This document shows positions 18,201 through 26,469 of a stretch of DNA of 64,000 bases, in pieces (position 1 is the first letter of the stretch; each line of letters starts with the position of its first letter). The notes below the pieces were generated by a model that saw nothing but the letters and a program-made list of their open reading frames with translations, had not been told where the DNA came from and searched no databases. The position numbers and the translations under genes are program-made. The DNA comes from RGIG8709 sp045575975. GTDB taxonomy: Bacteria; Bacillota; Clostridia; Monoglobales; Monoglobaceae. Location: contig JAZNFO010000016.1 in the NCBI GenBank assembly GCA_045575975.1, positions 29,924 to 93,923 of the forward strand, written 5' to 3'.

Positions 18201-18734
18201 CATTCACTTTCCGATATTCTGGAAAATGATATGGAAAGCTTTAAAAACGGGGACACCGTAACTGTTTATGGCATGGTTTCCAATCTGAAAAAAAAGCTGA
18301 CAAAAAGAAATGACACTATGCTTTTTATGGATTTTGAAGATTTAACAGAGACCATAGAGGTTATCGTTTTTCCAAGACAGGCAGAAAGGTATTCAGCTGC
18401 TTTATATGAGGGAGCTATAGTAAAGCTTGAGGGAAGTCTCGATGCAGGAGACGAACAAAACACAAAAATTATATTGAATTCCGTATCTCCGGTTGAAGAG
18501 AATAAAAATGCCGGAAGAAAGCTCTATATAAAGATTACGGCAGAAAACGAAAATAAGCTTACAAGGTTCAAAGAGGATTATAAAAACTCAGGTGGAGATG
18601 TGCCCGTGTATCTTTATTATGAAAACACGAAAAAGACATTGCTTGCTCCTGAAAATTTATGGGTGACAGAGGATGAAAAAACACTTAGAGACCTTGGAAA
18701 ATCATTTGGTAATGAAAATGTAAAACTTGTGTAA
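15297..18734 (+). CDS. dnaE: DNA polymerase III alpha subunit, DnaE type
   Basis: 1145 residues. N-terminal PHP domain (FAHLHTHTSYSLLDGEG and AITDHGNMYG), the polymerase catalytic aspartates in MPDIDIDFCYERRG, the FAKYAFNKSHAAAYA block, helix-hairpin-helix and a C-terminal OB fold (about 990-1070). This is the DnaE form, not PolC. In PolC-containing Firmicutes it extends RNA primers; no PolC gene is in this window. It lies 15 bases after whiA with GGAGGG. Confidence 0.96.
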   Translation: MSFAHLHTHTSYSLLDGEGTVKKILDRAKELGQTSIAITDHGNMYGVIEFYEYAKNIGLHPVLGCEVYVAARTRFDKVHEYDSQSSHLILLAENETGYKNLMKIVSYGFIQGFYYKPRIDMELLREYSEGIIALSGCMFGVISRKLLAEDEQGARKTLEEFLEIFGRDNFFIEIQDHGLYEQKKLNMGLISLAKEYNVGLVATNDIHYVKKEDASYQDILMCIQMGKTVDDPDRMKMTTEELYVKSEDEMKALFSYVPEAIENTEKIAKRCNVEIEFGKLHLPKFDLPEGYSSKEYLYELCEKGYGERYNDESVKERLYYELGVIENMGYVDYFLIVWDFVNFAKNNGIMVGPGRGSAAGSVVSYCLEITDIDPVKYDLIFERFLNPERVTMPDIDIDFCYERRGEVIDYVNKKYGTDRVAQIVTFGTMAARLSVRDTGRALDLPYALCDKVAKQIPQELNITIENALNINKELKTMYDSDSSIKRLIDTAAEFEGLPRHTSTHAAGVVITNEPVANYVPLQMNEDVITTQFTMTNIERLGLLKMDFLGLRTLTVIRDAIRNVEKSKGIKIDFKTLGTDDKEVYEMISRGETDGVFQLESAGMKEFMKELRPENIEDVIAGISLYRPGPMDSIPKYVQSKRDANKISYKHPSLEKILNVTYGCIVYQEQVMQIVRELGGYSLGRADMVRRAMSKKKADVMLKEKHNFIHGIQDEDGNVLVEGAVRRGIDEKIAGEIFDEMMDFAKYAFNKSHAAAYAFISYQTAWLKCHYPTEFYSALLTSVIDRASQVTKYINSVRKLGINILPPDVNESYSVFVPCGGDIRFGLGAVKNVGASFINEMAEERERNGKFKSFTDFLKRLVACKINKRIVDALIKCGALSCFGHSRATLLSVYEVALDDAVKEEKVSLTGQYDIFSLFGEETETDDSFDERCELDKMELLKLEKEYLGIYVSGHPLDSVSDVLNSTSKHSLSDILENDMESFKNGDTVTVYGMVSNLKKKLTKRNDTMLFMDFEDLTETIEVIVFPRQAERYSAALYEGAIVKLEGSLDAGDEQNTKIILNSVSPVEENKNAGRKLYIKITAENENKLTRFKEDYKNSGGDVPVYLYYENTKKTLLAPENLWVTEDEKTLRDLGKSFGNENVKLV

Positions 18735-18808
18735 TCTTTTTTGGTTATCTTGTTAGGGTATTTTGGCAAAATTTCTACTATTTACAAAAATTATTTAACG
18801 CAATGCTC

Positions 18809-18837
18809 TTGAAAATCGGGCAATTTAAATGTATAAT
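18809..18837 (+). promoter_or_regulatory. Promoter of the SLH amidase gene
   Basis: TTGAAA (18809-18814), 17 bases, TATAAT (18832-18837), about 50 bases before the GTG start. Confidence 0.75.
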
Positions 18838-18887
18838 AATACTGCGGAATTTTCATTTTATGTACATATAGTAGGATAGAGGTTAAA

Positions 18888-20219
18888 GTGTTTTTAAAAA
18901 GATTACTGATTATTATACTGATGATAACATTATTAGGTGAAGTGGTTTATGGCATATCCTTTTCGGATGTGAGTTCTGAGCATAAAAACACTGTTGCTAT
19001 ATATGAAATGGCAGAAGCAGGAATTTTAAACGGCTATGAAGACGGAACCTTCAAACCGGACAATCCTGTAACAAGAGCAGAACTCAGCGTTATCATTTCA
19101 AGGACTCTTGGATTTAAAAAGGATGAAGAAAAAATAGATGTAAAGCTTCCCTTTGATGATGTTTATGAAGGTTACTGGGCAGTTGATTACATAAAATATG
19201 CCTATAAAACAAAGATTATAAACGGAATGGGAGACGGAACATTCCTTCCGGCAGGAAAGGTTACATATGAGCAGGCTGTAAAAATGATAGTTTGTGCATC
19301 GGGCTTTGAAAAAGAGGCAAAGGACCTGACAGGAGAAAAGTGGTATTCAGGATACTTGAAAATTGCGGAAAGAGTTGGTATTCTTGAAAATGTCACGGTT
19401 TATATTGGGAAAGGTGCAACCCGCTCCGATATTGTGCAGATGATGTATAATGCTATAACAAATGAGTACATTCTTCTTGAAGATGGAAATGATGATAAAA
19501 ATCCGGAGGAAGAAATCGAGGAGCCGGAGGAAGAAGAGATAATTGAATATATAGAGGAAGAAATTGAAGTCAGAAAGATAGTTGTTGATGCAGGTCACAA
19601 TTATGAAGGCTATGATAAAGGTGCAAGATTAGAAGATGACAGTATTATCGAAGAGGTAATAACCTGGCAGATTGCAGATAAATTAAAGGATAATCTGGAG
19701 AACTTGGGATTTGAGGTTTATATGACCAGAAAAAGGCTTAAGTCATCTATCGGCAATGAATCTGTTATAGAGAGTCTCAGGTCGAGAGTTGAAATGGCAC
19801 ACGATGTTGATGCAGACCTTTTTATATCCGTTCATTGTAATATAGGCGGTGGAACAGGTGTTGAAACCTATTGCTATGATTTGCAGGGAAGCGGAGCAAA
19901 GCTTTCAAAAGAGATAACAAAGGCTATCTCAAAAGCAACCGGTCTTTATAACAGAGGAGCTAAGGAATCGAATTTCTATGTGATTAAAAACACTGCTATG
20001 ACAGCAGTTCTGATTGAAACAGGCTTTATTGATAACGAAGAAGATGCAAAAATATTAACTTCTGATAAAAAACAGGAAGATATGGCAAAGGCAATAGCCG
20101 ATGCTGTTAATAAGAACAAAATAATAACCATAAAAAAGTCTGTAGTAAAAGAAGAGTCTGTTGAAGACGAAAGTTTTGATGTTAAGGAATTGGAAAAGGA
20201 AGATATAGATGATAAATAA
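18888..20219 (+). CDS. SLH-anchored N-acetylmuramoyl-L-alanine amidase
   Basis: 443 residues from a GTG start after GATAGAGG. Signal peptide (about 1-23), then SLH repeats at about 24-75 (GYEDGTFKPDNPVTRAE), 89-140 (GMGDGTFLPAGKVTYEQ) and a shorter third to about 190. A very acidic linker (Glu/Ile-rich, about 203-226) follows, then an Amidase_3 domain (VVDAGH, ISVHCN, IETGFIDNEEDA) with the zinc His/Glu pattern. SLH repeats bind pyruvylated wall polymer, so the enzyme should be held on the wall to cut peptidoglycan cross-link stems. A charged tail ends the protein. Confidence 0.9.
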   Translation: MFLKRLLIIILMITLLGEVVYGISFSDVSSEHKNTVAIYEMAEAGILNGYEDGTFKPDNPVTRAELSVIISRTLGFKKDEEKIDVKLPFDDVYEGYWAVDYIKYAYKTKIINGMGDGTFLPAGKVTYEQAVKMIVCASGFEKEAKDLTGEKWYSGYLKIAERVGILENVTVYIGKGATRSDIVQMMYNAITNEYILLEDGNDDKNPEEEIEEPEEEEIIEYIEEEIEVRKIVVDAGHNYEGYDKGARLEDDSIIEEVITWQIADKLKDNLENLGFEVYMTRKRLKSSIGNESVIESLRSRVEMAHDVDADLFISVHCNIGGGTGVETYCYDLQGSGAKLSKEITKAISKATGLYNRGAKESNFYVIKNTAMTAVLIETGFIDNEEDAKILTSDKKQEDMAKAIADAVNKNKIITIKKSVVKEESVEDESFDVKELEKEDIDDK

Positions 20220-21444
20220 AAAACCGGAGCTTCTTGCACCAGCAGGGAGTCTTGAAAAGCTAAAAACTGCTTTTTTGTACGGAGCGGATGCTGTATATAT
20301 TGGAGGAGAATATTTTTCTCTCAGGGTTGCGGCAGAAAACTTTACCTTTGAAGAAATGAAAGAGGGTGTGGAATTTGCACATTCCCTTGGGAAAAAGGTT
20401 TATCTGACTGCAAATATTATCCCACATAACAGTGATGTTAGAGAATACCCTGAATTTATAAAGAATGCTGCGGAAACAGGGATAGATGCAGTATTGATTT
20501 CAGATTTAGGACTTTTTGATATAACAAGGGAAATTGCTCCTGATTTGGATATTCATATAAGCACTCAGGCGAATAATGTCAATTATGCAACCTGTAGAAT
20601 GTGGAAAAAGCTTGGTGCAACAAGAGTTGTTCTTGCAAGAGAACTTTCTTTTGAAGAAATAGCTGAAATAAGAAAAGAAACAGATGATCAAATTGAACTT
20701 GAGGCATTTGTTCACGGAGCAATGTGTATTTCCTATTCGGGAAGATGCCTTTTGTCAAATTATATGACAAACAGAGACAGCAATCAGGGGGCGTGCTCAC
20801 ACCCCTGTAGATGGAATTATTCTTTGGTTGAAGAAACAAGACCCGGTGAATATTTTCCTGTATATGAAAATGAAAGAGGTACATTCATATATAATTCAAA
20901 GGATTTATGTATGATAGAGCATATAGATAAATTAATCGAAAGCGGACTTTCAAGCCTTAAAATTGAGGGCAGAGTGAAGACGGAATATTATCTTGCAACA
21001 GTGGTTAAGGCATACAGGGATGCGATTGATTCATATTTTGAAGAAAAGGAAAATTATAAGTTTAATCCTGAGTGGCTTGATGAATTGAAAAAAGTCAGCC
21101 ACAGGGATTACACAACAGGTTTTTATTTTAAAAAGCCGGGCGGAACAGAACAAAACTATGAAACAAGCTCTTATATCAGGAATTATGAGCTTCTTGGTAT
21201 AGTGGACAGCTATGACGAAAAGGAAAAAATGGTTTCAGTTATCCAGAAAAACAGATTTTTTCCCGGTGATGAGGTTGAATTTCTTTGTCCAAAAGGTCCG
21301 TTCAGAAAGATTGTTATAGAAAAGATACTTGATGAAGATGGAAATGTTCTTGAGGTCGCAAACAGACCTCAGAATATCGTGAAAATCCCCTCAGATATTC
21401 CTTTGGAAAAAGGCAGTATGATGAGAGGTAAAAAAATTCAGTAA
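20209..21444 (+). CDS. U32 family protein, TrhP-type tRNA hydroxylation factor
   Basis: 411 residues, overlapping the previous gene by 11 bases. It shows ELLAPAGSLEKLKTAFLYGADAVYIGG at the N terminus (shown in part: LLAPAGSLEKLKTA) and the U32 signature EAFVHGAMCISYSGRCLLSN with CSHPCRW after it, giving the four-cysteine set. U32 proteins were named peptidases, but the Bacillus and E. coli members of this type (TrhP) are needed for 5-hydroxyuridine formation in tRNA. The length fits the larger Bacillus paralogue. A start with no clear strong ribosome-binding site suggests translational coupling. Confidence 0.88.
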   Translation: MINKKPELLAPAGSLEKLKTAFLYGADAVYIGGEYFSLRVAAENFTFEEMKEGVEFAHSLGKKVYLTANIIPHNSDVREYPEFIKNAAETGIDAVLISDLGLFDITREIAPDLDIHISTQANNVNYATCRMWKKLGATRVVLARELSFEEIAEIRKETDDQIELEAFVHGAMCISYSGRCLLSNYMTNRDSNQGACSHPCRWNYSLVEETRPGEYFPVYENERGTFIYNSKDLCMIEHIDKLIESGLSSLKIEGRVKTEYYLATVVKAYRDAIDSYFEEKENYKFNPEWLDELKKVSHRDYTTGFYFKKPGGTEQNYETSSYIRNYELLGIVDSYDEKEKMVSVIQKNRFFPGDEVEFLCPKGPFRKIVIEKILDEDGNVLEVANRPQNIVKIPSDIPLEKGSMMRGKKIQ

Positions 21445-21477
21445 AAAATTAAAATTTATATAAACGGAGGAATTAAT

Positions 21478-24297
21478 ATGAAAACTTCAAAAAGAATTCT
21501 AAGTTTGTTGCTTGTTATGGTATTTGTGCTGACAGCAACAATTACAACCCCGGTTTTCGCAACATTTTCTGATGTTGATGGAACAGAACCATATGCAGCC
21601 GCAATCAGCAGCCTTAATTCCCTTGGAATTATCAACGGTTATGAAGACGGCACATTCAGACCTCTTAATAATGTTACAAGAGCTGAATTCACGGCTTTAC
21701 TTTTAAGAGCTCGCGGATTTGGTGATATAGGCTCAACAGATCTCAGCGATCCGCCGTATCCTGATGTTGTAACAAGTGATGTATCCTGGGCTATAGGAAA
21801 TATCAGAACAGCAAAAGATATGGGTATTGTTACAGGTTATGAAGATGGAACATTCAGACCAATGAACAATGTGTTATATGAAGAAGCTATAACAATGATT
21901 GTTCGTGCAATAGGTTATGAAAATGCTGCTGCTGAGGGCGGAGAATGGTATTCAAAGTATCTGACAATAGCAGGTTCAATCGGCCTTTTAAAGAATGTAA
22001 ACGGAGCTATTAATGTTCCTGCAACAAGAGCTGTTATTGCTATGATGCTTGACAATCTTCTAAATCTTGAAGACGAAAGTGGCTATATTCAGAAAACAGG
22101 TATTATTTTATCAAACAGAATAACTTCTATAAATAGCCCGAATGTTGATCTCAGAGAGAATGAAATCTTGATTGAGGATGATGTTACACGCACAGTTGCT
22201 AAGTATTTAGTAGATGATGTTAAAGTGTATGATGAAATGATAGGACAAAGAGTTGATTTCAGTTATAAAGAAAATAAAGAAACAGGCTATAATGAAATCA
22301 AATCTATAACTCCAAGAAAGAACAATGTTCTTGAGATTAAATCTAAAGATATTGAAGATGGAAAATGTGATGCAAGCACAGTTGTATATTATGAAGACGG
22401 TGTAAAACAAAAGAAGGCAGTTATTTCTCCGGATTCTGCTGTAATATATAATGGTAAGCTCTACGGAACATCAAGAAATGACAGCAAATATTCTGATTAC
22501 TTCACACAAAAAGGATTGCCTGTTGTTGGCGCTTTGAAACTTCTTGATAATGATAACGATAACAAGTATGATGTTATATTTGTGGATAAATATGATATAT
22601 ATGTTGTATCAAATTTAACAACAGGAACCCGTACTATCACTGATAATGTACTTAGAAACAACGAACCCAAGGTTCTTGACTATGAGAAGGATAAATCAAT
22701 GAAATTTGTGGATACAAAAGGATATGATTCATCATTCTCTTCTATAGTAAAAGGTTCAGTATTATGCATTAAGGAAAGTAATGCTGCAAATGGTTCTGAA
22801 GTTTTAACAACTGTTGTGATAAACAACACAAATCCATCAGGAACTGTTACAGGAGCTAAGGCTGGAAAAAGCATAACACTTTCTTCAACAACTTATAACT
22901 ATTCAGACGCTGCTCCATGGGTAAGTGGTTCAGGGTCACTTACAGAACCTCAGCTTGATGATTCAGCAAAATTCTATCTCGATTTAAATGGCGATATAGT
23001 TGCTTATGAAAAATCTCAGGTTCAGGTAAATCAGAAATATGGCTATATTTCAAGCTATCAGGTTATAGAAATTAATATGGAAAGTGTTCTTAAGGTAACA
23101 ATGTTTGTTCCTGGAATATCAGGACTTGCAAATTATATGACAGGTTCCAAGACAAAGATTAACGGTACACCTGACAAAACACCTGAAGAAATAAAAACTA
23201 TTCTCGATGCAGCTGCAGGATATCAGGGACAGGTTCCCGGTGCAACAAATAATGCATACTCACAGCTTATTAAGTTCACAGCAACCGGAAATGTTTTAGA
23301 TGAAATTATAACTGCAGAGCCTTCTGATCCGGTTGAAACACTTTCAACAGATAAGCTTATAATTTCAAAGAGTTATAACCCTGCTACAGCAACATCAAGT
23401 ACAACAAGTTCAAGATTTCAGCTTAAATCAAATGTATCAACAGAAAAAGCAATAACAGCTGTAATTGGTTCAAACACAACTTTGATTAAAGTTCCGAACG
23501 ACAGAAGTGATTCAAAAGGATATGGAAAAATGACAACAAGTCAGATTGACTTAAACACTGGATATCGTGTAGAAGTTTATGATATTAAGGGCTCTGAACC
23601 AAGAGTTGTTGTTTTCTATCCTACAGTGAGTCAAAATGTTAATAATGCGAAATTTGATACTGTACCATTTATTATCACAGAACTTATAGGTGTAGGTGAT
23701 AATGTATATGAGGTGTATGGATATAACGGAAAATCAGAATCTGCATTGACGACTCCGTTGAAATCATCACCGGATTCATATGCTGCATTTAAAGCTTTAG
23801 CCGATGATAATGGCGGAAAAGGATATGTTGTCCGTTTTGGAAGAGATGAAGATGGTAATGTAACATTAGATAGTAAGAACATTGTGTTCAGCAACGATTC
23901 ATCACTTAGACCAACTGTTATGTCAAATCATCAGACAAAAAATTACGGTTGGATAAATCTTGGCGGTACCGGTTATTATCTTAAGGGTGAAGCTGATTCA
24001 GGCAAAGGAACATACTATGAAATGATTTGGGGTTATGTTAACAGTGTTGGGGAATCCTATGTAGAAGTTCTTGATGATGCAAATGAAAATGCAACTCATA
24101 TTTACACAAGCTTTAACGATGCTTTAGTTCTTAAATATGAGAAAGCAGGAGGCAACTTTAATATCATTAAACTTGACGACGGTGTAATAGCAGCTCTTGA
24201 CACAGAAACGGCTAAGTTTGGAGAAACAAACCCGACAGAGGTTTTTGTATACGGAATAAATAGTGCAAGTATCTCAATTGTAATTATTAAAGAATAA
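21478..24297 (+). CDS. Large SLH-domain surface protein (S-layer-like)
   Basis: 939 residues. Signal peptide ends near AFA (about residue 29). Three SLH repeats follow: about 30-80 (GYEDGTFRPLNNVTRAE), 95-148 (GYEDGTFRPMNNVLYEE) and 155-200. The remaining 730 residues are Ser/Thr/Asn/Asp-rich beta-type sequence without cysteines or recognisable enzyme motifs. This organisation is that of S-layer or S-layer-associated proteins; whether it forms the main lattice cannot be told from sequence. Strong GGAGG site, 33 bases after the U32 gene, and a terminator after it. Confidence 0.88.
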   Translation: MKTSKRILSLLLVMVFVLTATITTPVFATFSDVDGTEPYAAAISSLNSLGIINGYEDGTFRPLNNVTRAEFTALLLRARGFGDIGSTDLSDPPYPDVVTSDVSWAIGNIRTAKDMGIVTGYEDGTFRPMNNVLYEEAITMIVRAIGYENAAAEGGEWYSKYLTIAGSIGLLKNVNGAINVPATRAVIAMMLDNLLNLEDESGYIQKTGIILSNRITSINSPNVDLRENEILIEDDVTRTVAKYLVDDVKVYDEMIGQRVDFSYKENKETGYNEIKSITPRKNNVLEIKSKDIEDGKCDASTVVYYEDGVKQKKAVISPDSAVIYNGKLYGTSRNDSKYSDYFTQKGLPVVGALKLLDNDNDNKYDVIFVDKYDIYVVSNLTTGTRTITDNVLRNNEPKVLDYEKDKSMKFVDTKGYDSSFSSIVKGSVLCIKESNAANGSEVLTTVVINNTNPSGTVTGAKAGKSITLSSTTYNYSDAAPWVSGSGSLTEPQLDDSAKFYLDLNGDIVAYEKSQVQVNQKYGYISSYQVIEINMESVLKVTMFVPGISGLANYMTGSKTKINGTPDKTPEEIKTILDAAAGYQGQVPGATNNAYSQLIKFTATGNVLDEIITAEPSDPVETLSTDKLIISKSYNPATATSSTTSSRFQLKSNVSTEKAITAVIGSNTTLIKVPNDRSDSKGYGKMTTSQIDLNTGYRVEVYDIKGSEPRVVVFYPTVSQNVNNAKFDTVPFIITELIGVGDNVYEVYGYNGKSESALTTPLKSSPDSYAAFKALADDNGGKGYVVRFGRDEDGNVTLDSKNIVFSNDSSLRPTVMSNHQTKNYGWINLGGTGYYLKGEADSGKGTYYEMIWGYVNSVGESYVEVLDDANENATHIYTSFNDALVLKYEKAGGNFNIIKLDDGVIAALDTETAKFGETNPTEVFVYGINSASISIVIIKE

Positions 24298-24315
24298 TTT
24301 AGTTGAATAGGATTT

Positions 24316-24352
24316 AAGAAAGCAGTTCATTATGAGCTGCTTTCTTTTTTTT
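24316..24352 (+). terminator. Terminator after the S-layer-like gene
   Basis: AAGAAAGCAGTTC pairs with GAGCTGCTTTCTT (one G-U), followed by eight or more T. Confidence 0.9.
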
Positions 24353-24424
24353 GTGAAAAAGGGAATAATATTCTTTAAAACAAAACATAATAAACTTAAA
24401 TAAAATAAAGCGGAGGAAATACTT

Positions 24425-24856
24425 ATGCCAAATGATAGTGCAAGATTATTAAGAGAATGTGATGCGGGAATTAAAATGGCGGTTAAAAATTTAGATGAAA
24501 TATCAAAGGGAATTAAGGATGCCGCACTAGAATCCGTTGTTGCAGAAAGCAGAAAAGAGCATATAAAGCTTAAGGAAGAAATTGAAAAAACTCTTATAGA
24601 AATGGGTGAAGAGCTTTCTGAACCAAACCTGATTGCAGAGGGAATGGGGTATTTAAAAACAAATGTTAAACTGGCAATGGAAAAAACGGATAAAACAGCT
24701 GCAGATTTAATAACTGACGGATGTAATATGGGCATTAAAACACTAACAAGATATTTAAATCAGTATGAGGCAGCAGACGAAAGCATAAAAAACACAGCAA
24801 GGGATGTTATAAAAATAGAAGAGGCCCTTTTGGATAATGTTCGTCCTTATCTGTAA
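24425..24856 (+). CDS. Ferritin-like helical protein, unknown
   Basis: 143 residues, almost all helical and highly charged, with regularly spaced Glu/His/Asp (for example ESRKEHIKLKEEIEKTL, and ETANYE-like spacing) giving a four-helix-bundle look. It resembles the DUF2383/PA2169-like ferritin-related proteins of Clostridia, though I see no certain di-iron ExxH pair in the right places. Strong GGAGG site; own terminator. Confidence 0.5.
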   Translation: MPNDSARLLRECDAGIKMAVKNLDEISKGIKDAALESVVAESRKEHIKLKEEIEKTLIEMGEELSEPNLIAEGMGYLKTNVKLAMEKTDKTAADLITDGCNMGIKTLTRYLNQYEAADESIKNTARDVIKIEEALLDNVRPYL

Positions 24857-24875
24857 AGTAATTTTATAAAATTTT

Positions 24876-24915
24876 AAACGGAATTTGCAAAAAGGTGCGA
24901 ATTCCGTTTATTTTT
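24876..24915 (+). terminator. Terminator upstream of the str operon
   Basis: AAACGGAAT (24876-24884) with internal extension pairs with ATTCCGTTT (24901-24909), then ATTTTT. Confidence 0.85.
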
Positions 24916-24937
24916 AAGATATTTTTAAAAAAATCTA

Positions 24938-24966
24938 TTGACAAACTTTAGAAAATTTGATAAAAT
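24938..24966 (+). promoter_or_regulatory. str operon promoter
   Basis: Perfect TTGACA (24938-24943), 17 bases, TAAAAT (24961-24966). It predicts a leader of about 75 bases before the L7Ae-like gene. Confidence 0.85.
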
Positions 24967-25047
24967 AAATTGGTTTTTAATGTGGGAGTGGTATGCTCAA
25001 AACACATTGATTAAAATTATTAGGTTGTAAAAGCAGGAGCTTTTGTG

Positions 25048-25293
25048 ATGAATAATATTAAAGAAAAAAACTATGTAGCAGGATTTAAGCAGTCAAAAAA
25101 AATGATTGAAAAAGGCTGTGCGGAGCTTGTTTATGTAGCAAAGGATGCTGATATGCATATTGCATGTCCCATTGAGAATTTGTGCAAAGAAAAATCCGTT
25201 GAGATAGAATATGCAGACAGTATGAAAGAACTGGCACACGATGCGGGAGTTGAAGTTCCCACTGCGGTTGTTACCATTGTTAAAAATGCTTAG
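25048..25293 (+). CDS. L7Ae-like ribosomal protein (YbxF type)
   Basis: 81 residues from the ATG at 25048, which fits AGGAG better than the GTG three bases earlier. The sequence KQSKKMIEKGCAELVYVAKDAD and the C-terminal PTAVVTIVKN match the L7Ae/L30e K-turn-binding family. In Bacillus ybxF sits in the same place, just before rpsL. It binds kink-turn RNA; its ribosome role is not essential. Confidence 0.88.
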   Translation: MNNIKEKNYVAGFKQSKKMIEKGCAELVYVAKDADMHIACPIENLCKEKSVEIEYADSMKELAHDAGVEVPTAVVTIVKNA

Positions 25294-25335
25294 GCGTTTT
25301 TATATATTAAATTTATATGCAGGAGGTGAAAAAGA

Positions 25336-25755
25336 TTGCCAACATTTAACCAATTAGTAAAAAACGGAAGAAAGACTGCTGAAAAGAAGTCAACAGCACC
25401 AGCTCTTTTAAAGGGTTTCAACACAATCAAGAAAAGACCTACAGACCAGGATTCTCCACAGAAGAGAGGCGTTTGTACTTCTGTAAGAACAATGACACCT
25501 AAAAAGCCTAACTCAGCGCTCAGAAAGGTTGCCAGAGTTCGTCTTACAAATGGTATTGAGGTTTCTGCTTACATTCCGGGTATCGGTCATAACCTTCAGG
25601 AACATAGCGTTGTTATGATCAGAGGCGGAAGAGTAAAGGATCTCCCTGGTGTGCGTTATCACATTATCCGTGGTACATTAGATACTGCAGGTGTTGCAAA
25701 GCGTAATCAGTCAAGATCTAAATACGGAGCTAAAAAACCAAAGGACGCTAAATAA
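25336..25755 (+). CDS. rpsL: 30S ribosomal protein S12
   Basis: 139 residues from a TTG start that follows GGAGGTG at ideal spacing; no nearby ATG gives the conserved MPTFNQLVKNGR start. Contains TPKKPNSALRKVARV (the streptomycin-site lysine is wild type) and RGGRVKDLPGVRYH (wild-type Lys and Pro). S12 acts in the decoding centre. Confidence 0.97.
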   Translation: MPTFNQLVKNGRKTAEKKSTAPALLKGFNTIKKRPTDQDSPQKRGVCTSVRTMTPKKPNSALRKVARVRLTNGIEVSAYIPGIGHNLQEHSVVMIRGGRVKDLPGVRYHIIRGTLDTAGVAKRNQSRSKYGAKKPKDAK

Positions 25756-25783
25756 GCGTAAAAACTATTAAAGAAATTTGTAG

Positions 25784-25880
25784 TGCGATTACTATTTATA
25801 TATATAACCTGATGGGTAATAGTAATAAGCACAAACAGTATCCTTAAGGGTATTGAGTACCTGTGGATATATTAACCACA
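25784..25880 (+). promoter_or_regulatory. rpsL-rpsG intercistronic hairpins
   Basis: The 144-base gap holds three inverted repeats: GCGATTACTATT with AATAGTAATAAGC (25785-25830), ATCCTTAAGGGTAT-type palindrome (25838-25852), and TGTGG/CCACA (25862-25880) ending just before the rpsG ribosome-binding site. In E. coli S7 represses the str operon by binding this same junction. Here the function is inferred from position and structure only. Confidence 0.5.
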
Positions 25881-25899
25881 AAGAATGGAGGGAAGAAAA

Positions 25900-26370
25900 G
25901 TGCCAAGAAAAGGACATATTGCACGCAGAGACGTGTTACCTGATCCGATGTATAACAGCAAAACTGTTACTCGTCTAATAAACAATATCATGCTTGACGG
26001 TAAGAAGGGTGTAGCCCAGGCTATCGTTTACGGTGCTTTTGATATCATCAAAGAAAAAACAGGAAAGGATCCTGTTGAAGTATTTGAAGAAGCAATGAAT
26101 GCCGTTATGCCTGTTTTAGAGGTAAAAGCAAGACGTGTAGGTGGTGCCAACTATCAGGTTCCGATCGAGGTTAGAGCTGAAAGACGCGAAACTTTAGGAC
26201 TCAGATGGATAACCGTTTACTCAAGACAGAGAAACGAAAGAACAATGGCAGAAAGACTAGCAAACGAGCTTTTAGACGCTATAAACAGCACAGGCGGAGC
26301 TTTCAAAAAGAAAGAAGATACTCACAAAATGGCAGAAGCAAACAAAGCATTTGCTCATTTCCGCTGGTAA
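25900..26370 (+). CDS. rpsG: 30S ribosomal protein S7
   Basis: 156 residues from the GTG at 25900, which follows GGAGGGAAG and gives the conserved MPRKGHIARRDVLPDP start; the ATG at 25885 is part of the ribosome-binding region. Conserved RRVGGANYQVPIEV is present. S7 starts assembly of the 30S head. Confidence 0.97.
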   Translation: MPRKGHIARRDVLPDPMYNSKTVTRLINNIMLDGKKGVAQAIVYGAFDIIKEKTGKDPVEVFEEAMNAVMPVLEVKARRVGGANYQVPIEVRAERRETLGLRWITVYSRQRNERTMAERLANELLDAINSTGGAFKKKEDTHKMAEANKAFAHFRW

Positions 26371-26469
26371 TTTTAAAATGGTGCTGTGCCGCATAAGAGG
26401 CATAGAGACTATTTTGAAATTATCTACAATACAGAAAACACACTACGGTGTTGAAAGGAGAAAAAAGGT

